Of a DNA stretch of 64,000 bases, positions 24,801 to 35,000 are shown one piece after another. The number at the start of each line of letters is the position of its first letter. Position 1 is the first letter of the stretch. Position numbers and translations under genes: made by a program. A model generated the notes under the pieces. The model was not told the origin of the DNA, made no database searches, and worked only from the letters and a program-made list of their open reading frames with translations. This DNA comes from Lutraria lutraria (Eukaryota; Mollusca; Bivalvia; Venerida; Mactridae), in NCBI GenBank assembly GCA_964023205.1, contig OZ026835.1, positions 8,700,414-8,764,413 of the forward strand, read 5' to 3'.

Positions 24801-27693
24801 ATACAGTCGTCTGCCTTACTAACAGACAACAAATCCTAATCTAATTACTAGAATTTCCAAACTTGTAGAAAACCTGATAAAAAATAATAAGTTTTATTAT
24901 ATGTGTACATACCCCTATGTAGAAGCAGATGGCTGTGGGTCGCAGTTCAGGTTCACCAGAGTGCCTACAACCACGTCCTTGACAATAAAACTTCACACTC
25001 TTTATGAGCTGTTTATCCTCTGTGATTAAATCAATCAATCATAATTATAACAAGAGGGCCATGATGGCCCTATAAATGCTCACCAGGAGAAAAGGTCATT
25101 TGGAGATTAACATTGTTGAAGTTTTCTATACGAGTCTAAGTAAGATCAAGTGACCCATCTGGGCCGTTTTTTATCCCATAGCCATTATATGAACAGATTT
25201 AAAAGAGGTCCATTAGACAAAGCTAGATACCAAATATCTTAGCTCTAGGCCTTGTGGTTTCGGAGAAGATTTTTAAAAATTTTCCTATATAAAATAGAAT
25301 AAACCCCAGGGCAGGGCTAATTTTGACCCCGGGGCCATAATTTGAACAAACTTATTAGAGGTCCACTACACAATGCCATATACAAAATATCTAAGCTCTA
25401 GGCCTTGCGGTTTCGGAGAAGAAGATTTTTTAAATTTTCCTATATAAGTCTATATAAATCAAGTGACCCTCGGGGCGGGGCCAATTTTGACCCTAGGGCA
25501 ATAATTTGAACAAAGTTGGTAGAGGTCCACTAGACAATGCTACATACCAAATATCTTAGCTCTAGGCCTTGTGGTTTCGGAGAAGAAGATTTTTTAAAAT
25601 TTTCCTATATAAAATAGAATAAACCCCAGGGCACGGCTAATTTTGACCCCGGGGCCATAATTTGAACAAACTTGGTAGAGGTCCACTACACAATGCCACA
25701 TACAAAATATCTAAGCTCTAGTCCTTGCGGTTTCGGAGGAGAAGATTTTTTAAATTTTCCTATATAAGTCTATATAAATCAAGTGACCCCCGGGGCGGGG
25801 ACAATTTTGACCCTAGGGCAATAATTTGAACAAACTTGGTAGAGGTCCACTACACAATGCTACATACCAAATATCTTAGCTCTAGGCCTTGTGGTTTCGG
25901 AGAAGATTTTTTAAATTTTCCTATATAAAATAGAATAAACCCCAGGGCACGGCTAATTTTGACCCCGGGGCCATAATTTGAACAAACTTGGTAGAGGTCC
26001 ACTACACAATGCCACATACAAAATATCTAAGCTCTAGGCCTTGCGGTTTCGGAGAAGAAGATTTTTTTAATTTTCCTATATAAGTCTATATAAATCAAGT
26101 GACCCCCGGGGCGGGGCCAATTTTGACCCTAGGGCAATAATTTGAACAAACTTGGTAGAGGTCCACTAGACTATGCTACACACCAAATATCAAAGCTCTA
26201 GGCATTGTAGTTTTTGACAAGAAGATTTTTTAAATTTCCTATATAAGTCTATGTAAAATCAAGTTACCCCCCTGGCGGAGCCAATTTTTACCCTAGGGGA
26301 ATAATTTGAACAATCTTTGTAGAGTTCCATTAGACAATGCTACATGCCAAATATCTCAGCTCTAGGCCCAGTGGTTTCAGACAAGAAGATTTTTTAAGTT
26401 TTTTCAATTTGTTGCCATAGCAACCAGAATTTTTAATGAAATTTAATTTTTTGAACAACTTTGAAAGGGGACCACCCAAGGATCATTCCAGCAAAGTTTG
26501 GTTGCAATCGGCATAGGGGTGTAGGAGGAGATGTTGTTTTAAGTAAACATGGACGCCACGTATTCGTAACGACGCACGATGGACGCAGGGCGATCACAAA
26601 AGCTCACCCTGAGCACATTCGTGCTCTGGTGAGCTAATAAACACACAACAATCACGGCAACAAGAACCAATTTATAAATGTTACACATTGTATGTATGAA
26701 ATATACCAGTTTGCTTAATTAAGCAATTTGAATGACTGTATAATCAAAGAGTAACTGTTTTCTGTCACCATCGCAACATAGCATTTCTAAATAAATATTA
26801 AAGAAAGATGATAAAATTGTTTTTCTTAAATTGATACAAGATTTATTCTAAATTATGTACCGATTGTGTTCAGTGCTTTTTAAAAACAAGTCAAAAGAGT
26901 GAATACATTGTGTACTTACTGTTAATCAACTTTTTTACAGCACAATGTAATTGTTGTTTCTAAGTTATTTCTAATTTCTTAATGGGATGTTTTCATCTTT
27001 GTTATATACAGAAATATGTGCAGGTAACTTAATAATATAAAATATTACTGACGATTTGGACATACAGACTCATGAAATATTTTGTCAATACATGTATACA
27101 GGCACACTGTCTCTAGCATACATAAGGCATGTTATATAGATGCGTATACATGTCATTAGTAAAGATAGCTCTCTTAAGCGTAAGTCTGGCTACCCCTTGT
27201 TTGTAATTCAAGTGTTCCATTGTATTGATTGATCTGGAATTAATTGCCACGCAGGTAAAGCTTAATATGTCTGTAATGTATTATACCACAGGAATGTCTA
27301 TGAAACAGGCACTAATACTATTCACATAAATATCATACATTCTATAGCTATACAAGACTCTATTGCAGATTTTGCCTAGTCTAAATTGCTTGTTTCAGTA
27401 GTGTTTTTCCTGTATACATGTAGTATGGTCTCTGACTAGTAATTAATAGCCCTCTCATTGTTCCCATTCAGAACCAAAGGAAGCTGTCCGGCTAGCTTAT
27501 AAAAGGTCAGTGGTTCCATCTATTGGTTCCATCTCCACAGTTAAAGCCAGAAAGTCACTAAATGTACCTGACTGACAGTGCCTTATTAAACTTCAAAGAT
27601 AGAAAGGCAAGAAAAATACATGAATTTATATATCTAAAGATTTCACTTACCCTCCTGCTTAGACTTGATGGTAGTACATCCATCAGACATCAT
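21833..27693 (-). CDS. Uncharacterised 158-residue protein, four exons, complete
   Basis: Exons 27651-27693, 24913-25019, 24005-24138 and 21833-22025 join in frame (477 nt). ATG at 27691-27693 has an in-frame TAA a short way upstream, and a second ATG follows directly. Stop TAA is at 21833-21835. All donors are GT (GTAAGT, GTATGT, GTGACT) and acceptors AG. The protein starts MMSDGCTTIKSKQ and contains KFYCQGRGCRHSGEPELRP (about residues 24-42). A C-terminal half follows: VQYVPLAVHL, then RWIITLNSVAARNQIAG and TLHIKGRKVTLRRYDD. This has the rhythm of an RRM/ferredoxin-like beta-alpha-beta-beta unit, though without obvious RNP aromatic motifs. No signal peptide or membrane segment. I do not recognise the family. 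Transcription is in the same direction as KNTC1, whose stop lies 4.4 kb upstream. The second exon could start two bases later, at 25017, if the next AG is used, but that would break the frame. Confidence 0.8.
22080..22440 (-). mobile_element. Two adjacent tRNA-Ala-like SINE copies
   Basis: Minus-strand heads read CTCAGTTGGTAGAGCATCTG, then ACTTGCAAGCAGGAGGTTGT, then GGGTTCAAGCCC. This is tRNA-like, with CTTGCAA as anticodon loop (TGC). Copies span about 22080-22175 and 22318-22440 and share the flank AATGTAATGGGAGGAGG. Stem mismatches and the duplicated flanks argue for SINEs rather than a tRNA gene. They sit in the last intron of the 158-residue gene. Confidence 0.7.
24299..24451. mobile_element. 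MITE with ACAGTCAAACCTGTGAACAAAGGCC ends
   Basis: The element is nearly a palindrome: it opens ACAGTCAAACCTGTGAACAA and closes with an inverted version. The most complete reference copy is 59968-60151, which ends GTTCACAGGTTTGACTGTA. Other copies: 9241-9394, 9985-10125, 23792-23971, about 29860-30030 (partial), 33101-33259, 40588-40753, about 42880-42995 (partial), 47088-47232 and about 50235-50343 (partial). None encodes protein. Confidence 0.8.
25049..26637 (+). mobile_element. Tandem-repeat-carrying element R1 (Helitron/Helentron-like ends)
   Basis: The head is CAAGAGGGCCATGATGGCCC, then a CTCACC motif. The core is about seven or eight monomers around AATTTGAACAAACTTGGTAG at 25339, 25503, 25659, 25823, 25975, 26139 and 26303. 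Spacing alternates 164 and 152-156 bp at first, a higher-order dimer. The tail is the hairpin AGCTCACCCTGAGCAC/ATTC/GTGCTCTGGTGAGCT, followed by AA. It occupies intron 1 of the 158-residue gene. R2 (about 30042-30903) and R3 (about 35733-36887) share head and tail but have unrelated cores. Non-coding. Confidence 0.75.
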
Positions 27694-30041
27694 GCGGGAG
27701 ATAAACAAGATCACCGTCCAAGTGTTGCTAATTTAGCTTCCAGCAAAATATAACAATTCGTACAACTTGTTAATGTTCCGTGGTATCTTTTTTCATGTTT
27801 AATGTAAAACAACAACATATCAATTATTTAAGGCAATTAAACATTGTTTTTTGTGTTATTTGATGTTTCTACATATGTACACCGGGGAAGTATAAAATCA
27901 CACAATAATCACGCAATTAAATCGACCAGAGAATTACGTTATTGGCTTCAAGTTATTTTTTTCCGACATGGGAATATCAAGGGTTATTTGATGATTACGA
28001 TCACGACTTAGACATACTAAGTCCATAAAAAAAAGAAGGAAATTACAATAATTATTGTGAAAATAATTTTCTGTTGTTAATGTTATCAATTGATTTTTCT
28101 GATGTACACTAATTCTGCCTCTTTAAGTACTGTTAATAATTTAGATGCTACAGATTCGACTTTGGAACAAATGCTTTTATCTAAACTAATGCAATCTTTT
28201 GACACCTGCATTTTTATTCACATGCACATTTTTCTGAAATAATACAAACACTTTAATATCCAATTAAAATAATATTCATTATGTAATTTTATTAAACTGT
28301 CAAAGCTGCATATTTTCATGATCAAAGCTTGCATTTATTCTTAGCTTTGGTGAGGTTCAATCACTTTGTAAGTTATACAATAATTTTCATTATACCGACT
28401 GTCAAATGCACATGTATTAAATGATTCGCAACATAATTTCAAATGAATCATTCCATAACAGTAAAATAAATGAAAACTATCAACTAATACAAAGCTATAG
28501 ACAATTGCATTCAGCAACCATGTAATTATTCGGCTTTGACAGGTTAATAAAATCACAATATACCAAGATCATGAATTATAATAAAATTCTGGTGAGGAAA
28601 GGTGAAAGCTGTACAGAAAATAGAATTCCAGATCATCAGAGTTCAGAATTTATTCACACCTTCTAGTCAAATCTCATACTCTCTTGGATTCATGCCGTTT
28701 TTTCAACAGTATTGCAGGATATATGATGGCCAGTTCACCTAACCAGTTTTCCTGGACTGTATTCTATCCAGTACTAACTTACCCTTCCACAAGGAACCGG
28801 AAGCTTCTCCACATATTGAGGAAAATGGACATTTTTGTCAAATTTTCATGGGAGGGTATGACTTGATGTGACTGGGATTCGAACCCAAATTGCCAGGTTA
28901 CAAGTCCAACACACAATCACAGGATCACACTTTCAGAGCTAATGTCAAGTCCTCACTCTCAAGTGACAAAATCTTGTGTTTACAAATCAGTAATAACGTA
29001 AATCTATGAGTACAACAGCTGACATGCATATTTTGAATACATTTACTTCAATTTCAAATGCAACTTCAGAACAACTGAGTCAGTTTGAGAGCCCATTGTC
29101 TATATTCATGAATAGAAATAAGGCAGAAACAAATTGTCTGTTTTTGTTTATCCAACATACCATAATTTTCCCTACGACCTGAGGCTTTTATTAAGCCTGA
29201 GGAACAGCATGACCATTGTCTCACTGTTTTTCTTTCCTGGTGCACTTTCAACAATGATAATCTTATTTGTTGCACCTGAAGGCCTTTGTTGGCTTCTGAG
29301 GACGTGCCTCTACCAACACGTCCAATTTTAATCTTTTCCCTGACAACCTTGTTTGCAGTGTTTCTGGTGTAACAATTTTTTTCATTCAGACTTTTAATGT
29401 ACTTAGTGTGCAAGTATTGTGAACAATGTGAACCAAATGATGAGGTTTGTTAGATTGAAGTACTACTATAGGTAACATATTACTGGTATAGTACAACCTC
29501 TCCAGAGCAGCCCTCTGTAGAGCAACAACCTCTCTATAACAACACCTTCAAAATTTCCCTAAGCTGATATTTGCTATATATTTAACTTCTGTAAAACAAC
29601 AACCTCTAAACAACAGCCAATATTTGCAGCTCCCTCAGGGTGTTGCTCTACAGAGGTAGTGCTGTACTGTAGTGAAATCAGTGTATAGAAATAAGTATAA
29701 ATTATAGGTTATAATGTTATTAGCGTAAACTGTACAAAGACTAGGAATTAATGGCCATTTTGTCGATTTCTGGAATTAAAATGTGTTTCTATGTTTCCAT
29801 AAATCTATCAGACTGACTGGATATTACTTGCTCACCAAAATTAATGTATTTCTATGTAATGACAGAATGTGGCCTTTATTGACAGATAACCTTTATTCGG
29901 AAGAAATTTCAAAAGACCAGATTTGAGCTTTAAGACCGATCTAAGAATTATAACCTCGGTCCCAGAGTTACAAGTGACAAAATGAGGTCTTTAGTGACAG
30001 ATACCTTTATTCAGTGGTCATTTTGTTATAAATAATTTAAA

Positions 30042-30903
30042 CAGAGGGCCAAAATGGCCCTTGATCGCTCACCTGAGAACAAAGGAACTATAATTAATGA
30101 CCAGGTAATATAGTTTCCATCTCGTATAACCCATTTTTTACATAGAGTTTGAGATCAAAACCAACAATGAAGGTATAATACTGTTAAACAAGCTAAAACT
30201 TAGCAAATTTTCTAATCCCAAGGGCCCATAACTCTTGAAGTTGTGGTCCGATTCCACCCAGAACTGAACTTGTCCAAAACCGTAAGGTCATACACATTCA
30301 TTGTAAATATGATTAGGATCGGTGAATAAATGAAGGCGCTAGAGTGTAAACAAGCCAAAATATAGCAAATTTTCTAAGTCAAGGGCCCATAACTCTTGCA
30401 GTTCTGATCCGATTCAGCCCAAAATCAAACTTGTCAAAGTTCTTTTGGTTATACACATTTACTAAAAAATATGTTTAGGATTGGTGAATAAATGAAGGCG
30501 CTAGAGTGTAAACAAACTCAAATATAGCAAATTTTAAAAGTCAAGGGCCCATAACTCTTGCAGTTCTGATCCGATTCAGCCCATAATCGAACTTGTCCAA
30601 GATCTTTTGGTTATACACATTTACTTAAAATATGATTAGGATTGGTGAATAAATGAAGTCGCTACAGTGTAAACAAGCCAAATGTAGCAAATTTTCTGAG
30701 GGCACATAACTCCTGAAGTCCTTGTCCGATTTTGCCCATAATCGAACTTAGTCGAGACATTGCGGCCATATACATTGTGACAGTTTGATTACGATTGACC
30801 AGGAGCTGTGGATGCTAGAGTGTAAACAAACTAATTGTGGGCGTCCGATGTACGCCGGACATTCGTCGATTCTAAAAGCTCACCTGATGAATCAGGTGAT
30901 CTA
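30042..30903 (+). mobile_element. Tandem-repeat-carrying element R2
   Basis: The head ACAGAGGGCCAAAATGGCCC is followed by TTGATCGCTCACCTGAG. The core is four to five monomers of about 160 bp marked by GGGCCCATAACTCTTG (about 30224, 30386, 30547, 30705). The tail hairpin AGCTCACCTGATGAATCAGGTGATCT is followed by AA. Ends match R1 and R3 while the monomer does not. Confidence 0.7.
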
Positions 30904-31335
30904 AAAAATGACCTTAAATCGCAAGGTGGTCTTACCATGAAGGTGGATGTAAACACAGAATTGACAATATTTCCATTGGATTTAACTATTTGATGGTTTA
31001 ACATACAGTCTGATATCCTATACAGTCAGTTCAACTGATATTGTGAACTCATTTCATTTGCATATATACCTGCTTAGTGAAATAAAACTTTTTTTAAAAC
31101 TGCACTTCCTACATATTTAATGTGTTCAACTGGTTGTTTAACCAAATGTTGTAGTTTAATGGCAAATGTTAGTGAACTTTAGGATTCAGTCATACTGGTG
31201 TATGACTTGGAATAAAAATACAACCAACATATGATTTGTGGTACATAATTTTTTATCTTACTTAAATACAAACAATGATTAACATCTGATAACAAACTCA
31301 GGATCAAGTCTTTACTAGGTACAGAATTAGAGTAA

Positions 31336-31840
31336 TGAATAAGATGAAGAGAACGAACAAGATGGAGAGAATGAATGAGATGGAGAGAATGAATGAGGTG
31401 AAGAGAATGAATGAGATGGAGAGAATGAATGAGGTGAAGAGAATGAATAAGATGAAGATAATGAATGAGATGGAGAAATTGAATTAGGTGGAGAGAATGA
31501 ATGAGATGGAGAGAATGAATTAGTTGAAGAGAATGAATGAGATGGAGAGAATGAATGAGATGGAGAGAATGAATTAGGTGGAGAGAATGAATGAGATGGA
31601 GAGAATGAATTAGATGGAGAGAATAAATGAGATGGAGAGAATGAATTAGGTGGAGAGAATAAATGAGATGGAGAGAATGAATGAGATGGAGAGAATGAAT
31701 GAGATGGAGAGAACGAATGAGATGGAGAGAATAAATGAGATGGAGAGAATGAATTAGGTGGAGAGAATAAATGAGATGGAGAGAATGAATGAGATGGAGA
31801 GAATGAATGAGATGGAGAGAACGAACGAGATAAAGAGAAC
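31336..31840. repeat. 18-bp minisatellite, about 27 copies
   Basis: The unit is close to GAGAATGAATGAGATGGA. Because 18 is a multiple of three and the units lack stops, two minus-strand frames stay open for about 190-230 codons, reading (HSLHLI)n and (HSFSPS)n. These are repeat artefacts. The array begins about 150 bp past the KNTC1 polyadenylation signal. Confidence 0.95.
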
Positions 31841-31990
31841 ACATAAGATGAAGAGAACAAATATGAAATGAAAGCACGAGATGGAAAGAAAGACATAAAA
31901 CATCAAGTTCAAACAGTCAAAGTTTGGGTCAACGTCATATAATTAATTATTTACATGAACAAAGAATCTGAAATCATTTCACAGCACTTC

Positions 31991-31996
31991 TTTATT
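31991..31996 (-). terminator. KNTC1 polyadenylation signal
   Basis: AATAAA on the minus strand, only about 53 nt after the KNTC1 stop codon (TAA at 32049-32051). It implies a very short 3' UTR. Spacing is good, but cleavage is not shown by sequence alone. Confidence 0.6.
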
Positions 31997-32048
31997 GCTT
32001 AAAGTCTTTGCAATTATTTGCAATAGAATTATAACACTGAGAATAGAA

Positions 32049-35000
32049 TTATAACATTGACAAATACTCAGTCATTCCTTGCATCTCCAAGTAAGCCTGA
32101 AAAAATACATAACAAATGACATCACTTCATCTCATGTATGAATAAATATGTGACTATGTGATTGTTGTTAACAGGTAACTATTATCTAAGGTAAATCGTA
32201 TGACTGTACATAAACACTTAAGGTAATGGGATTTTGTGTTTCTAAAGTATGACATCCCCAAGCCCAACTAAGAACAAAAATAAGGTCGGATAAAAACAGT
32301 CAGGTTTCAGGTGACTTGACAACAACAAATTACGGTAACTAGATCGGAATTTTTAAATATTTTTTACTAAACACTCCTTTCCACACCAGGTACAAATCTT
32401 CATCATCTACACAGTGTATATATTTCCATAATTTAGCTTTTGCAGTATGAAACTGAAGGGTTTCCATGAAAAGATGTGTCTGATCCGACAAACGTAAACA
32501 TGATTTTTTTGCTGACCTTAATTGTTTAAGTAATATATATAATATACCTTTAACATAGCAAGCTCCTCATCTTCCTCATCCTCGACGTATCTACTAACAT
32601 TCATACTAACATCAACAGCAGAACTTATATATACTCTAACTATTGCTTTAGCTTCAGATAATCTGTAAATAATACATAAAACAATCATCCAAATAATAGC
32701 ATGTAACATAGCATTTCCTATAATAATTACTATTTAACAAAATCCTATATTATTCTTAAGTTAATTAAGATGGAATGGTGCAGGGAACAAAGATAATATT
32801 TCCGCTTTGAACAAAAAAATTGTATTTCAAAATGTCATATAGGTAGACTATATTTTATATTCAGAGTTGAAATTTACAAAATATGTTACTATGAATGTAA
32901 AACAAAGACTACAGGGTGTGAGGTTGGTCCAGCTGAAATAATTCACTCACACCCTCTCTCCCACTCCTGTTTGCTATGGACCATTCCAAGGCAGAACCCA
33001 TAGGGAGGTGTTTTGGCCCCTTATTTTTGCATGCTTTGATTGGGTTTTGGGTTGGTAGGGTTTAAGTCTGATGATATTTAAAAGAGTGGGATTTTACTTT
33101 ATACAGTAAAACCAGTGAACAAAGGCCACCCTGGGATGGACAAAATGTGGCCATTATTGACAGGTGGACTTTATTTTATTTTTGGAGGTCATTTTGTAAA
33201 ATGACTTTATTCACAGGGTGGCCTTTATTTGGAGGTGGCTGCTAACACTGACTGTATGTCTTATAACATAGCTACTTACTTTTGATGTTTTATAGCAAAC
33301 ACAAGTAGTGGATCTATATTTCTCATCTCTACACAGTACATCAAGAATTGTTTCTGATCCACAGCATTCTGTATAGTCTCAAATCTCTCACAACGTAGAA
33401 TTTCTCCATAAATTGCTTGCTGAATCTAAAAGACACACAATAAATTCTAGAATGCTGGATAGAGTAACTTAACAAAAATCATAATAGTCAATACATGTGT
33501 ATGCCATGGAAAACTAATACTCATATCTAATGCTAAACCAGTCTTTATGTTGAGGAAATGCAAGAAATTTCTGTACAAGTTTCATAATGTTCAAACAAAA
33601 GAGGTCTGATCATATTGACTGGGAATGCCTATGAAAATACTTAAGTTGAGACTGAGTAAACTTTGTGTAAGAATGGGATAAATTGAAAAAAAGCAAATTA
33701 ATGGAGAATAAACTGTATAAACAAAAATAAGAAAATCCAAGGGATTTTGATAGCAATAGATTACCTTTAAGCTGATGCCGTTATTTAAACCATGTTTCAA
33801 TAGATTCCTGGAATTCTCAAGAATCTGTTGCTGATTTTGAGCAATCATCTCCTGTAAGATAATGTACATTGTTCATAAATATAACTTTATTTTGTTCATT
33901 TAATATCACCTAATCATTTAGATTTCACTCAGTTGGTGAAGTGCAAGTTTCTTGGTCTCGAAACAAACATCAGGTGAACACCAAAACTCAACAGATTAAA
34001 TCACTGCTTTGAAATACTAAGTCTGAAATACAGTTAAGTCTTGTTATGCTGATATTCCCTGGACCAAAAAAAGACATAAAGTTCAAAATCGCCCATGCAA
34101 ATATCAAGATAAATAATTTCTGTCTGTTCGGTTAATGAACACAACATGTGATAAAACTATACATGTTTAGTGAGATATATAACAACCTGGATCAGGGGAT
34201 CATTCTGGCCCCTACAGATAAGTAGACATCCAAGGGCACAAGCTGGAAGTTCTAGTTTCTTATACAACTTAGCCAGACCAGGTCCATCTAAATCCTTCAA
34301 CACAGGACAACTGTAAATATTAAACATAAACAAGAGGATGTCTTATATAAAATATCTTAGTAATATTTATATAGTCCCAATCAGCTTAATATTCATGCTT
34401 AAACTTGAATGTGAGGCCTTAACTGAGTGACTTAAAATCTTAAACTTAATTAATGAACAATAAACCCAATAATATTGTATTTCTTTATTAGAGTAAGGGG
34501 TTATTAGACCAAAGATCAACTTTTTACAGCAAACTAAGTTCATATTACTGGTATATATCTTCATATTATACTTAATGTATGCTTCATATTTAAGAATTTC
34601 ATTTGATAAATTATGAAACCTACCTGAGTAAGATGTTGAAATAATGAACACATGAGTTGATCTCATCTTTGCTCAATGGAGAACTCACTGTAAACAAGTA
34701 ATTAAGTTAATTTATATCTAGTTACTCTAAATAAAAACACCGGATGATATTTTCATAGCAGGAGAACCTCCAGAAGAGTTCTTAATCAAGGCGTTTGTGA
34801 AATATAGACGCCCCCTAAAAGTCAAACTATAGTTTGACATTTGACATATTGAATGTTACAGATGGACCAGCCAACCTTACGACTGACATATGCAAAGCAA
34901 TATACCCCCACTTATTCAAGGGGTGAGGGGTGGGGTGGGGTGGGATGTGGTGGGGTGGGTGAGGTGGTGTGTGGTTGGGTGTGGGGACCCCGGGAGGCAT

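Larger units (their letters stand above)
27700..32040. other. Intergenic DNA between KNTC1 and the 158-residue gene
   Basis: No exon is supported. It holds a CAGTCCAGGAAAAC-type SINE-like repeat on the minus strand (about 28690-28930), a CAACCTCT MITE (29490-29675), a partial AAAGGCCACC MITE (about 29860-30030), element R2 and an 18-bp minisatellite. Minus-strand frames at 29110-29400 show short peptide-like stretches split by stops; they may be a decayed coding or repeat fragment, but I cannot name it. Confidence 0.55.

Noticed and set aside
31179..31896. Two long minus-strand ORFs (232 and 189 aa) with HSLHLI and HSFSPS repeats
   Set aside because: They are frames through an 18-bp minisatellite whose length is divisible by three. 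Two frames are open at once and there is no non-repetitive coding sequence around them.
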